From Seohaeicola_A nanhaiensis (GTDB lineage: Bacteria > Pseudomonadota > Alphaproteobacteria > Rhodobacterales > Rhodobacteraceae): a stretch of 64,000 bases of DNA. The DNA lies in NCBI RefSeq assembly GCF_042654245.1, contig NZ_JBHSGI010000032.1, forward strand, positions 1 through 64,000, read 5' to 3'. Below, piece by piece: positions 8,289 to 16,968 of this stretch (position 1 is the stretch's first letter; every line of letters starts with the position of its first letter). The position numbers and the translations under genes are program-made. The notes beneath the pieces are model-generated. The model saw only the letters and a program-made list of their open reading frames with translations, was not told the DNA's origin and did not search any database.

Positions 8289-8987
8289 ATGCCAGAACCC
8301 ACCACCGCCGAAATGCTTGCCGAGGCCGTCAAGGCCTCCGGATTGCGGGACGAGGAGATTGCCCGCCAACTGGGCCTCGCCTATAGCCACATGGTGACCA
8401 TGATGCGCCAGGGCCTGGTCCGCGTGCCCCTCGGTCTGATCCCTGACGTCTGTCGGGTACTCGGACTCGATGCGGCAACCTTTATGGGACGTCTACTCGC
8501 GGAATACGCCTCGCTTCCCGCGTGGCGCGACCCCGAAGCTGCCCGTGAGCGTCCCCAATACCCTACGGTGTTTCCGGATATCGAGAAGCATCGCCGCTTC
8601 AGTGTCACGGCCATGACGCTGGACGCCGGCATCAGGGCGTCAAAGCTGCCGCTGCGAGAGATCGCCGATCGCATCGGGATCAAGACCCTGAGCGCCCTCG
8701 AAGACATGCGCACCGGCATGCTCATGATCCAGCTGCTCGACCTGCCGGCGATCGCACGCACGCTCGACATCGAGGAGCGCAACCTGATCATCGTCGCCAT
8801 CGAGGAATACCACCCCGGCCTGATGGAAATCCTGCACTCAATCTTGGGCCTGCCGAGATCGGAGGCCGAGGTTGGGGTGCTCACCATGTTCCGGATGTTC
8901 AGCCTGCGTGGGAACAGCGATGCTTACAGGGCCTTCCTGCGGGCCTTGGACGCCTTGCTGGACCTGGCGCCGCAGATCGAGGTCTGA
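8289..8987 (+). CDS. HTH-domain regulator, paralogue B
   Basis: A 232-residue protein with an ATG start preceded by AGGAGA. The N-terminal 75 residues carry a probable helix-turn-helix (GLRDEEIARQLGLAYS then MVTMMRQGLVRVP) and are paralogous to the small regulator at 6386-6661. A second, similar module seems to sit in the middle: SKLPLREIADRIGIKTLSAL followed by MLMIQLLDLPAIARTL. The C-terminal part is helical with no known domain. It is divergent from the sensor kinase, with a 270-bp shared intergenic region. Function beyond DNA binding is not known. Confidence 0.7.
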   Translation: MPEPTTAEMLAEAVKASGLRDEEIARQLGLAYSHMVTMMRQGLVRVPLGLIPDVCRVLGLDAATFMGRLLAEYASLPAWRDPEAARERPQYPTVFPDIEKHRRFSVTAMTLDAGIRASKLPLREIADRIGIKTLSALEDMRTGMLMIQLLDLPAIARTLDIEERNLIIVAIEEYHPGLMEILHSILGLPRSEAEVGVLTMFRMFSLRGNSDAYRAFLRALDALLDLAPQIEV

Positions 8988-9748
8988 GGCGCTGGAGGTG
9001 CCCGGGGCAGACAGCCGGGGGGTAAGACTGAGCGTCAGCCTTGGGCCGCCAAATCCCGCCACCGGGATCAGCCAATCCCATCAGAGGGCATGCCCGACGC
9101 TACGACTCACCAGAACGAGGTGCCTGTGGAATCACGGTGGACCCGATCTCACAACCAATTCACATCCCAAAGGCGCCAAACAGCGATACCCGCTGCCGGT
9201 TGGTCGATCGGACGCTGCTGCGGGATGGCTCGCCCTCTGGCGCCGACAGAGTTCGAGGCACGCATCACGTGCCAGCCTTCCGATACCGCCATCCACGACG
9301 GACGGGCTTCCGATCTCCAAGTTGAGCTTATATCGGCCTGCCGGAGGCTTAACATCCTCTCCGACCTGTGGAGCATACCGCAAACATGATGCCCCACTCC
9401 CATACCTCTCCGGCGCCCAGAATTCGCCGCTGGCGGGCACAATGGGTCTCGCCGCACTCGAAGGGCAGCCCCGCGGACAGTTGGTTCTCCTGGGCCAATT
9501 CTGAGAGATTCGCGGGTCATGGTGTCGGCTTGGGATCAGAACCGACGGCGCAGGCCTCAATCCGGAGCAGTGCTACTTACGACCTGACTCCGATGGGAAA
9601 GCTCCATCCACACGCCGAGGCCTACAACCCCATCCTTCGATATTGGTGGATCCCCTCCGGAGGAGTTTGAAGACCAGACTCCATCCGTCTCAACCGACTT
9701 GAGTTCCGGCGCGGCCCTTATAAGACGATGCCTTCAATGTCAATCTAC
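8988..9748. other. Non-coding stretch, no gene recognised
   Basis: About 760 bp with only short overlapping frames on both strands. None has a domain or an RBS that I can defend. Base composition is near that of the surrounding accessory DNA, until the AT-rich element at 9749. Confidence 0.4.
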
Positions 9749-9898
9749 CAAACGTTGATTTTCAGGTTTGATTTTCAATACTTTTCTATTTACAATTTTG
9801 TACTTAAAGTATAGTCTTACGACTATGGAGTAAGACGTTGAGTACGTACTTTTTTGTACGTACATACTTTGAAAATCAAACCTGAAAATCAACGTTTG
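9749..9898. repeat. AT-rich element with perfect 30-bp terminal inverted repeats
   Basis: The arms 9749-9778 and 9869-9898 are exact 30-bp inverted copies separated by 90 bp. Each arm contains the 10-mer TTGATTTTCA twice, with a 13-bp period, so the element has four copies. The interior is very AT-rich for this genome and holds two further palindromic pieces: GTCTTAC/GTAAGAC and two GTACGTAC blocks around a T-run. Just outside each arm, 5-6 bp away, there is a TTGACA pointing outward. It could be a MITE, a plasmid or phage origin with iteron-like sites, or a regulator-binding cluster. No replication or transposase gene is adjacent. Confidence 0.75.
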
Positions 9899-10277
9899 AG
9901 GGCTTGACACCCGCGCGGCGCCCCTCCTCCGAATCACCTCCAAAGTCGAGTCCACCGGCTCCGAGCACGAATCAGCTCCATTCCATTATCGTGGTCCGAA
10001 AGCAGGCCCGAGGCCACCCCCTCCCGGAGTCGTTCTGCAAGATCGGAGCCTTCGGGATGAAACAGACATGCCCGAAAGGAACCTTGGCGGACCCGTCGCA
10101 CACAGAGGATGGTGTGCAGTGCGGAATGTTGTCGGGCAGACCACCACTTGTAAGCTCCGGTTCGGATTTTCGGATTACAGGCCCCGCCAGATTGCCGTCC
10201 GCGTGGTATGTCGCCGTCGGACGTGCTCACGCCCGCGGCTTTCAATCTGTTCGTCATCGACCAGGGTGCAGCTCTAC
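9899..10277. other. Non-coding stretch, no gene recognised
   Basis: The frames here are short and overlap on both strands, and none has a recognisable motif. The left end carries the outward TTGACA of the inverted-repeat element, but no matching -10 box is seen 16-18 bp later. Confidence 0.35.
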
Positions 10278-10369
10278 ACTCTCAGATTTCGCGCTACAGA
10301 CGCGGTTCAAGCCCTGCGCTGTCTAGAAGCACCTGACACATCCACCGCGCTGTAGCAGCGTTCTGAGAG
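10278..10369. repeat. Structured hairpin repeat, copy 1
   Basis: The ends CTCTCAGA and TCTGAGAG pair, followed inward by GCTACAG/CTGTAGC, to give a long imperfect stem. The same outer stem occurs in direct orientation at 11308-11402, and similarity continues for about 60 bp beyond the right arm in both copies. The interior of this copy differs from copy 2. The two copies bracket the VOC gene. Confidence 0.65.
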
Positions 10370-10619
10370 GCCTCAGCGTGTATCCAGCACATGACGCATG
10401 CTCTCTCGCTAGTCGCACAGTGCCCGGTGTCTGTTGATGCGCCCCATCCTTCGATGCCATGGAGGCCGCCAGGAGCTCCGGGCAACTCTTCCCACATCGG
10501 ATGGCTTTCCCCTGAGCAGTGACCTGATCGACTGGCGGATCTATCACAGACCCGTCGCACCTCGGCACCACAGCTGGTCGCGGTATCGACCTGATCAGAA
10601 GGGTACCGCGCGCAAGAGG

Positions 10620-11018
10620 CTATGGCAGATCCCGGGCGTGAACGAAGCACAGCTTATTGCCCTCGGGGTCGCGACAATAGGCAGCGAAAAAGTCATCATT
10701 GTATTGCGGGCGGACGTCGGGTCTGCCTTCATCTGATCCCCCGTTGTCAATCGCTGCTTGCCAGGCCGCCACGACGTGCTGTCGCGATGGCGCTGCAAAA
10801 CTGATTTGTACGCCGTTGCCCGCAGTTGCCGTTCGGCCGTCGAAAGGACGTCTCAAAGCAAACTGGGGCCATCTATGCCCGCAGCGTTGCCAGATAAAAC
10901 CGGCTGGGCTTTCGGCTTCCTGGGGGTCACGTGCCAATCCGAGGGTGCCAAGGACGGCATCATAAAAGGCCACCATGACCTCGACGTCATTTGCACCAAC
11001 CATTACGTGGCTGAACAT
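10620..11018 (-). CDS. VOC-family (glyoxalase/bleomycin-resistance fold) protein
   Basis: A 132-residue protein; the ATG at 11018 has AGGAGG 6 nt upstream. It starts MFSHVMVGANDVEVMVAFYD, the typical first beta-strand and helix of a VOC metalloenzyme. It ends with FFAAYCRDPEGNKLCFVH, the usual DPxGN strand with a metal-ligand region. The full single-domain length is present. Members include dioxygenases, lyases and binding proteins, so the substrate cannot be named. It lies alone between two structured direct repeats (10278 and 11308), like a gene cassette. Confidence 0.85.
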   Translation of the reverse strand: MFSHVMVGANDVEVMVAFYDAVLGTLGLARDPQEAESPAGFIWQRCGHRWPQFALRRPFDGRTATAGNGVQISFAAPSRQHVVAAWQAAIDNGGSDEGRPDVRPQYNDDFFAAYCRDPEGNKLCFVHARDLP

Positions 11019-11307
11019 CTTGAACCTCCTCGTGCGGGATGAACGCGCGGTCCCGGGCAATCGCGGCCCAGTTTGACCGCAGACTGAAGGGCCGCAAAAA
11101 GAATATCTAGAACAATAACTTAAGTATACTCCATGTAAAACCCCGTAGGAAAACAGGCCAAGAACCCACGGGGATAGCTAGGGGATCGAATGGGAATTTT
11201 CCGGTCTCCAGCTGTCCGAGGTCCCGCCTGCCAGACCAATAGCGAGAGACCGATCGAGAGAGCGGCTGACCAGGGTCTCCCGGTTCGCGCCTCACCCGAG
11301 CCGGTAA

Positions 11308-11402
11308 ACACTCTCAGATTTCGCGCTACAGACGTATAGCGGGGTTCCCCGCTACATGGGAGCATCCGACACGTCGGACGCGCTGTAGCAGCGTTCTGAG
11401 AG
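11308..11402. repeat. Structured hairpin repeat, copy 2 (branched)
   Basis: It has the same outer stem as copy 1 (CTCTCAGATTTCGCGCTACAG on the left arm, partner ending TCTGAGAG). The interior carries two perfect smaller hairpins, TAGCGGGG/CCCCGCTA and TCCGAC/GTCGGA. The whole can therefore fold as a multi-branch structure as RNA or single-stranded DNA. It lies 290 bp upstream of the VOC start codon. Confidence 0.65.
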
Positions 11403-12037
11403 CTCAGGGCGTATACCCAACTGATGACGCTCGCTCTCTGGTTTCCCGCGCAGCGCCCGCCGGCTGTTATCATGTCCGAGCCCTCCGGTGGCGCGGCATG
11501 AATCGGCGGGTCCCCTGCCCTACCATGCTAAGGTCACGCCTGCACCGGAACATCTGGAGGCCGGCTCAGATCGGTCGAATGGCAGGCGCCGCGCGATGTG
11601 TAATACCCCGTGCTTTCGGACGACGCGCAGCCACCAGGACCAAGGTGGCACTGACCTGCTCCTCCATGGATCGGCAGGGAGAATGAGGGAGGCAATGTGA
11701 GGTCGCGGTTGCCCTAACCCATTCCTTGTAGTTGCGATCCCATACCGGCTTCCTTCCGTTGTCTCTTCCGCCTGTTTCTGGTGACCATTGCTCCAAGACC
11801 TGTTGGACCATGTGCGCCGCCCATGGGGAGACCGGAGGGCAATCCCCCTGGATGTTGTCCCGGCTGATGGTGCAGCTGACGACCTACATCGTGCTCTGAT
11901 GCGGCGCTGCTTCAAAGGGACAGGTCGCCCCATCCGGTCTCTGCACCGGGCAGATGCAAGCATCATTGTGCCGTAAACCAACTCCCTGTAGCCTGTGCCT
12001 GCTAGGCATTTGAACAGCACATTTAACAGGGTTATCC
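11403..12037. other. Non-coding stretch, no gene recognised
   Basis: A 167-codon frame runs on the minus strand, but it is rich in Arg, Ser and Pro with no motif or RBS, so I treat it as chance. The last 30 bp form the leader of the RTX gene and contain only a weak AGGG ribosome binding site. Confidence 0.35.
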
Positions 12038-12880
12038 ATGACCAGGATTTTGACCTACAGTCAGGACGTGGACTACATCACGTCCGTCCTCGACAATTTC
12101 TACAATTTCATCCGCTGGGAGAACCCGAGCTTCGCGCGGGACGGGTCGTCGTTCAGCGTAACGGACTCATCGGGATACGGCTTCACCTGCTATGGGACCA
12201 ACCTGTCGGCCGCGACCGGAGGTGGCTACACCGGTACCGTCACCGCGGTCGATCCGTTCTACGCTTCCTATACTCTTTTCGAAGTTGCGGACCTGTCCCT
12301 GACCTGGTCGCAGGTCGTGGCCGCCAACCAGTCCAATGCCCAGGCGGGAGCTCGCGATTTCATCGAGCGGCTGTTCCTCGACGGCGGCGTGACCGTTATC
12401 GGGGCCTCGGGTGCCGACAAGAACCTGGAACGCGATACCAATATCTACGGCTCGCCACACGAGTTCACCGGGGACGATGTCTTCAGGCTCAAGGGCGGGG
12501 CCGACCAGTTCTGGCTTGGCGCCGGCAACGACCGAGCCTTTGGCCAGGGCGGCAATGACCGTCTCTGGGGGGATGACGGGCGCGACTTTCTGTCAGGGGG
12601 CAACGGCCGGGACAAGCTGTTTGGTGGGGCCGGGGCCGACCGCCTGATCGGCGGGAAAGGTGACGACACTCTGATCGGCGGCGGCGGCCGGGATACCTTC
12701 GTATTCGGTACGAATGACGGGTCAGACAGGATCATCGGCTTTGACGACCGACAGGACCACATCATCCTGAACGGCGATCCGGTACGCCAACGCATCGTGG
12801 AAACCGACGAAGGAACGGTGATCCATTGGGGACACACCGAAATCCTCCTTGTCGGTGTCGACGATTGGTCGGGATTCTGA
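12038..12880 (+). CDS. Small RTX (hemolysin-type calcium-binding) protein
   Basis: A 280-residue secreted protein expected to leave by a type I system through an uncleaved C-terminal signal. Residues 1-125 form an unidentified domain rich in aromatic residues and Ser/Thr. Residues about 155-225 contain five to six glycine-rich RTX nonapeptides (GGADQFWLG, GGNDRLWGD, GGAGADRLI, GGKGDDTLI) that bind calcium as a beta-roll. No N-terminal signal peptide is seen, which is normal for RTX exports. No ABC transporter or membrane fusion gene is adjacent. The gene stops about 20 bp before an IS3-family remnant. Confidence 0.85.
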   Translation: MTRILTYSQDVDYITSVLDNFYNFIRWENPSFARDGSSFSVTDSSGYGFTCYGTNLSAATGGGYTGTVTAVDPFYASYTLFEVADLSLTWSQVVAANQSNAQAGARDFIERLFLDGGVTVIGASGADKNLERDTNIYGSPHEFTGDDVFRLKGGADQFWLGAGNDRAFGQGGNDRLWGDDGRDFLSGGNGRDKLFGGAGADRLIGGKGDDTLIGGGGRDTFVFGTNDGSDRIIGFDDRQDHIILNGDPVRQRIVETDEGTVIHWGHTEILLVGVDDWSGF

Positions 12881-12899
12881 TCAGCCCCTCGCAATGATG

Positions 12900-12992
12900 T
12901 CGGCGGATCCACCCGTCGAATTCTCACCAACGGTCGATAGTGGAGCACCCTGAGCAGTGCTAACCTTTAGGTGCGGGCTCGAAGGGAAAGCA
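12900..12992 (+). pseudogene. IS3-family transposase 3' end remnant, copy 1
   Basis: The segment aligns with the end of the IS3-type fragment at 19200-19405. Coding for HQRS just before the stop is preserved, as are the following TGCTAACCTTTAGGTGCGGG-like terminal sequence and the GAAGGGAAAGCAG end. Only the last ~30 codons and the right end of the element remain. Orientation is the same as copy 2. Confidence 0.55.
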
Positions 12993-13154
12993 GATCAAGC
13001 TGGCTTGACTACGTAAGAGGCTTGGCCTTTCGGCGCAGGCAAGTCCATCCGTAGCTTGTCCTTCGCCGGCTGTTTTCGGCTTCTCGGCGTTCTGAAGAGC
13101 CTTGAGCAAGGCATGAACAGTCATCCGGTCAATCTGGGTGGTCGGTTTGGTCAT
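12960..13154 (-). CDS. Small hypothetical protein, tail formed by IS end
   Basis: A 64-residue frame whose ATG has a perfect AGGAGG 5 nt upstream, so it is probably translated or was until recently. The first 45 residues (MTKPTTQIDRMTVHALLKAL and following) match nothing I recognise. The last residues are encoded by the terminal sequence of the IS3 remnant, so the native C-terminus was probably replaced by the insertion. Confidence 0.45.
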   Translation of the reverse strand: MTKPTTQIDRMTVHALLKALQNAEKPKTAGEGQATDGLACAERPSLLRSQASLICFPFEPAPKG

Positions 13155-13310
13155 AGTTTCCTCCTGTCAGCAGAATGAACCGAAATGGTTAACTATCGCT
13201 TAAGACCCGGAGCGAGGTACCCCCGGATTGTTATCAGCCAGTAGAGTAGTCGGACTGAGACTGGGTTGATCGGATTGTTCCTATCTTATTTTTCTCTCAG
13301 TCATTAAGAC
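13155..13310. promoter_or_regulatory. Spacer between the small ORF and the hairpin
   Basis: It contains the leader of the 64-residue ORF and AT-rich DNA before the hairpin repeat. No clear promoter is visible. Confidence 0.25.
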
Positions 13311-13379
13311 AGCCCTGGCAGTTCGTCGGTCTCCGCTTCTCCCCAGCCTTCGGCTGGGCGCTCCGACCGCCAAACTGCC
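13311..13379. repeat. 69-bp multi-stem hairpin, copy 1
   Basis: The sequence is 67/69 identical to 17385-17453, in the same orientation. It folds on itself through GGCAGTT/AACTGCC, CGGTC/GACCG and CCCAGCC/GGCTGGG with small unpaired bulges and a TTC-type loop. This stepped, bulged layout is typical of single-stranded DNA substrates of HUH endonucleases (origins, terminal hairpins). It lies 202 bp downstream of the HUH gene at 13582-14247. Confidence 0.75.
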
Positions 13380-13581
13380 TCCTTGTGATGGAAGGAACTC
13401 GAGGGGCAGGTGTATCAAGCAATATATACGATTGTAGTACCGGCGCTCCCAAGCCCCTCCACGCGAATTACGGATAAATACATATTTTTCAGATACTTAT
13501 ATAGGGAATTTCGAGACTTTTGCGTGACGCTTCCTGTCACGAAAGGCAATCTGCAATGGCGCCTCTGGGGAACTTGCCGCG

Positions 13582-14247
13582 TTAGCGAAACCGCTCTTTG
13601 TAACGCTCGAAGAACGCATGCACGTGCACCATCAAGGCCTTTGACCGATAGGCCTCCGAAAAGTCATTCTTGACGGCATAGCTGGCAGCTCCGCGGAAGT
13701 GCGTCTCAGCTGGGGAATACTCCATAGGGTGACTGCCGATTCGGGTCAGAAGTTGGAAGTGAACTGTCTTGGGATCATCTGTGCCAGCAATCTTGTAAAA
13801 TTTAGGCCGTAGCTTCGGGATTACATTGCTCATGAACGGGTGAAGGGCTAGCGCGTGTATGTGTGGCGCCGTCAAACCTCCCGCCTTGTCCTGCTGTTCA
13901 ATGATAAACATGAACTCCGCATCGCGCCCGAGTACTTTCTTGAAAGCTCTGGAAACAACGCGCTTGATATCCTGAACAGATTCTCTTGTGAGCAATCCCG
14001 TGACCGTATCCCTCACGACATAGCGCGGATCAATTTCCCTGACCGTAATCTGATAACCATTCGCAAGCTTCGCCGACATGCCACCGCGCGAGTCCCGTAG
14101 GATTCGAAGACGATCAGAGAGCGCAGCGGAGGTGACCACGTATTGATCTGGTTTAATAAGCTCTTTGAAGCGCGCCTTTGGTCGCAGACGCTTCATTCGG
14201 CGCTTATGCGCAGCGTCTGCAGCTTTTGCCTTGGGCGACCTCGCCAT
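13582..14247 (-). CDS. HUH endonuclease, Rep/relaxase-like (HUH-1)
   Basis: A 221-residue basic protein. Residues 128-134 read PHIHALA, the His-hydrophobic-His metal-binding motif of HUH nucleases, preceded by the strand AEFMFIIEQQ. Tyr190 and Lys193 in SYAVKN form the YxxK nucleophile motif about 60 residues later, the usual distance. Such enzymes nick single-stranded DNA and stay linked through Tyr, in rolling-circle replication, conjugation or transposition. There is no helicase domain. The ATG at 14247 has only a weak GGTGAGG upstream. It is the last gene of the minus-strand row GmrSD-like, H-NS, HUH-1. Confidence 0.65.
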   Translation of the reverse strand: MARSPKAKAADAAHKRRMKRLRPKARFKELIKPDQYVVTSAALSDRLRILRDSRGGMSAKLANGYQITVREIDPRYVVRDTVTGLLTRESVQDIKRVVSRAFKKVLGRDAEFMFIIEQQDKAGGLTAPHIHALALHPFMSNVIPKLRPKFYKIAGTDDPKTVHFQLLTRIGSHPMEYSPAETHFRGAASYAVKNDFSEAYRSKALMVHVHAFFERYKERFR

Positions 14248-14563
14248 GCGGCCTCACCAGTCCGGTTCGAATTTGCTGGCCTGACGTAAGAAGGGCCCTA
14301 TGGCATTCAAGGGCGATGATGGTGTCAATTCCATCATCATAGCTCAGTCATGAGGACAGCGGCTCGCCGAACTTGGGAAAGCTCCCGGATGTCCCGAGAT
14401 CATGACGAACCGGCTTTCATGATGATGCTGGGACGGGTCGATCAGTCCTTGTCGATCCGGGTGAAGGCCTGGAACCTCATGGGGCAGCTCCCTGCCGCGG
14501 CAGGGATGTTGCTCGCCGTTCCTGCCAGCAGGTGCAATCTGCGGGACCAGTGGTGTTCCTGCT
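14248..14563. other. Intergenic stretch with an 8-bp inverted repeat
   Basis: 316 bp with no gene. At 14315-14338, GATGATGG and CCATCATC flank an 8-nt loop, about 70 bp upstream of the HUH-1 start. It could be an operator or a terminator for the H-NS gene, though no T-run follows. Nothing else is recognised. Confidence 0.4.
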
Positions 14564-14881
14564 CTAGGTGATCTGCAGGCTCTCTTCGGACACGCCCGCG
14601 TCGATAGCCTCCTTGTACCACTTGGGCTGGCGCCCCATGCCTGTCCACGTCAGCTCAGAGTTCTCCGGATGGCGATACTTGGGCGGTTGTTTGGGACGCG
14701 GTTTCTTCAATTGTCCCATGAGTTCCGCCAGCGAAAACCCATGCGTTTTCGCTGCATCTTGTGCAGCCGCGAGCGCTTGATTGCGCCTGCGGGCTTCGAA
14801 TCCGCGGATCGCGCGTGAAACGGTCTTCTGGAGGTCTTTCAGTTCTTCGAGGCTCATCTCTTCAAGGTTCGGCTTGGTCAT
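14564..14881 (-). CDS. H-NS/HvrA-family nucleoid protein
   Basis: A 105-residue DNA-binding protein. The N-terminal 50 residues are a helical oligomerisation segment (EEMSLEELKDLQKTVSRAI). The C-terminal domain carries the family motif YRHPENSELTWTGMGRQPKW, which binds the minor groove of AT-rich DNA. Length and layout are those of alphaproteobacterial HvrA/H-NS proteins. The ATG has GGAG 8 nt upstream. Family members silence foreign DNA or tune photosynthesis and nitrogen genes. Its place inside an accessory island suggests silencing of that island, by inference. Confidence 0.88.
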   Translation of the reverse strand: MTKPNLEEMSLEELKDLQKTVSRAIRGFEARRRNQALAAAQDAAKTHGFSLAELMGQLKKPRPKQPPKYRHPENSELTWTGMGRQPKWYKEAIDAGVSEESLQIT

Positions 14882-14990
14882 TCAAATCTCCATTTTCTCT
14901 TATTTTCAACATTCTGCTATCGTGCACCTTACCAACAATCAATGCTCGTGAGTGGCCGAAAGTTTCAGAGAAATCGCTGAGGAACAGCGG

Positions 14991-16742
14991 TCATTGTGAC
15001 AGCGCCATCAGCCTTTGTCGTATCAACTGCTCCCGGCTGCGGACAAACTCGGGCAACATGGTTGGCATCCACAGGTCGGGTGCATCCTCTATCAGGTGTC
15101 GGGCTCGATAGTCATCGCTCCGGCTGGTGATCCAGGAGTCAAACGGCAGATCGTTCTTTTCCAGGTTCTCCTGGCTGGGCAGCAGCTGCAGATTGCCCAG
15201 CCTGTTCACACTGTTGGTGATCTCGCGGATCCGCTGTTCCGGTAAATTCATTCCCATCAGAACGCGGCGCTCTGCCCTGGCTTTCGGAATGATGTGATCG
15301 ACATGGTAGACTGTGCCATTTCCATCCAATCCGTCATATAGCAGCGACAAGACCAGGAAGGTCTTGGCCTTGCCATATCCCAGTTCCAGCAGTTCCTGGA
15401 TGGCTCTCTCATCAAGCCGCGTCATCCGCCCGCCGATTGCCAACGCGTGATAAAGGTCCGCTTCGGGGAAGTTCCTGCTGGTTTGTCTTGTCTCCTTCAG
15501 GGTAGTGCGTGCGACCGAAATGGTTCTGTCCGAGGTCCCGGCAAAGACACCCATCAGGAGGCTGTTGATGAGCCACCGCTGGGCCGCCTGGCCGTTATGA
15601 CGGTCGAACTCGGAAGAGCCGTGTAAGGTGACGTTGGGGGTGTGAAACAGGAACCAGGCGATGGGCAGCACGGCGTTCAACGAGGTGAGGTTCTCCGCGG
15701 TGATCCCAATGCAGTTCAGGAAGCGGAAGGTGCGCTCGATCGCATCTTTGATGGCCGGCCAGTTCCGTTCGATCTCGGTGATCGATTGGGCTGTAAAGTT
15801 GGACACGTTGTATTTGACGTCGAAGTCGCACAGCACCAGGCACGCCTTGAGCACGAAGTCCTTGGAGATCTTGTTTTCGTGCCCGAGGCCGGTATTGACG
15901 TGCTCCACGAAGTTGGCCATCGCGTCGCGCGCGGATCCGTTCACCCACCGGGAGGTGATCATCGACATCATGAGGTCGGACTTCGACAGCTTGGTGCCGG
16001 CGTCGTTGGCGCGCACGAAGATGTCCAGCACGCGATCCAGCGAGCGGCTGGTTTCGGTGTAGTAGTTGACGACCTCGTCGGTCCAGATCACCTCGTGCAG
16101 GCGCCGCAAGGACGAGGTGACCAGCTCGCGTTCAAAGGCCGTGACCCCATGGTGCAGCTTGCCCAGGGTGGCGTCTATCAGCTCGTCGAGCTTTGCCTCG
16201 GTCCGGTAGTTCAGCATGTCGCCCAGCCTGAACCAGTGATGGCGATGGTCGTTTCGTGGCGGAAGCGTATGGAACCGCAGGCCATAGCTCACGCCCAGGT
16301 CAGCATCCTCGTCCTCGTAATTCCCTGCGGGATCCTGAAGCAGATCCAGGTAGAGGGTCATTTCCGACCAGGCATCGGCATTGGAACGATGCTTGTATTT
16401 GGCCTTCTCCGCGAAGGTGCCCCGCAGGGCGATCAGCAACGACGTGATCCGCTGCTGGCCATCCAGCACCAAGGTGACCTCTCGGCCGTCCGTGGAGGCG
16501 GTGGGGTTTTGCATCCCCGGCTTCCAGTTCTCGATGAAGGTGTAGATCTTGAGATCCCGCTTCAGGTCTTCGTCTACCGCCCAGAACATGAATGAACTGA
16601 TCGGATAACCCTTCATCAGCGAGTCGATCAGGGTGATCACCTGATCCGTATTCCAGACATAGGGTCGCTGGATGGCCGGCAGGAAATACCGGGTGTTCAC
16701 ATCCGCGAGGAGGTTCCCGATCGTGATTGTGGCGTAGCTCAT
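14991..16742 (-). CDS. GmrSD-like restriction protein (DUF262 + DUF1524/HNH)
   Basis: A 583-residue single-chain protein. Residues 1-230 are DUF262, with the ParB/sulfiredoxin-like site VLDGQQRITSLL near residue 93 and the entry motif IQRPYVWNTDQV near 24. The C-terminal part has a DUF1524 HNH-type nuclease (VDHIIPKA, then NRLGNLQLL and N-x2-K, residues about 480-545). Fused GmrSD enzymes are type IV restriction factors that cut modified phage DNA with an NTP, so this is probably an antiphage gene. It is divergent from an XRE regulator. The H-NS gene follows on the same strand after 109 bp. Confidence 0.85.
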   Translation of the reverse strand: MSYATITIGNLLADVNTRYFLPAIQRPYVWNTDQVITLIDSLMKGYPISSFMFWAVDEDLKRDLKIYTFIENWKPGMQNPTASTDGREVTLVLDGQQRITSLLIALRGTFAEKAKYKHRSNADAWSEMTLYLDLLQDPAGNYEDEDADLGVSYGLRFHTLPPRNDHRHHWFRLGDMLNYRTEAKLDELIDATLGKLHHGVTAFERELVTSSLRRLHEVIWTDEVVNYYTETSRSLDRVLDIFVRANDAGTKLSKSDLMMSMITSRWVNGSARDAMANFVEHVNTGLGHENKISKDFVLKACLVLCDFDVKYNVSNFTAQSITEIERNWPAIKDAIERTFRFLNCIGITAENLTSLNAVLPIAWFLFHTPNVTLHGSSEFDRHNGQAAQRWLINSLLMGVFAGTSDRTISVARTTLKETRQTSRNFPEADLYHALAIGGRMTRLDERAIQELLELGYGKAKTFLVLSLLYDGLDGNGTVYHVDHIIPKARAERRVLMGMNLPEQRIREITNSVNRLGNLQLLPSQENLEKNDLPFDSWITSRSDDYRARHLIEDAPDLWMPTMLPEFVRSREQLIRQRLMALSQ

Positions 16743-16968
16743 GCGGCACCTGGGGTCGTCAATGGCTGCCTTGACCCGATGATGTCAGGCAAAGCGAGCG
16801 CGGTTTCGGTTGATGGGGGCATGCGTCTTGCCGGAGTTCAGCCGGGAGACGCGGGTCGTGTAACAATGTCGTTCTGCTCGCAATTCTTCCGCAGGGAGAA
16901 ATCATCTTTTCGCCAAACCAGAACAACTGTTCGTGGTGAGCTGTCAACCCATGCGGGATGGCTAACGC
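16743..16968. promoter_or_regulatory. Divergent promoter region between GmrSD-like gene and XRE regulator
   Basis: 226 bp separate the two outward start codons. The arrangement, with an XRE regulator facing away from a restriction gene, is like restriction-modification controller systems, so an operator is likely here. I could not define it by eye. Confidence 0.35.

Noticed and set aside
9740..9955. 71-residue minus-strand frame across the inverted-repeat element
   Set aside because: It is encoded by the palindromic DNA itself, with AT-rich composition and no RBS.
10301..10318. T-loop-like GGTTCAAGCC suggesting a tRNA
   Set aside because: No acceptor, D or anticodon arms can be built around it; it is part of the hairpin repeat interior.
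10278..11402. Integron cassette with attC sites
   Set aside because: No GTTRRRY/RYYYAAC core sites at the stem ends and no integrase gene nearby.
12018..12036. Possible second dif-like sequence (ATTTAACAGGGTTATCC)
   Set aside because: Only the outer 8 bases of one arm match; the other arm and centre do not.
13313..13379. Ordinary rho-independent terminator
   Set aside because: The stem is stepped with bulges, no T-run follows, and an almost identical copy lies 4 kb away.
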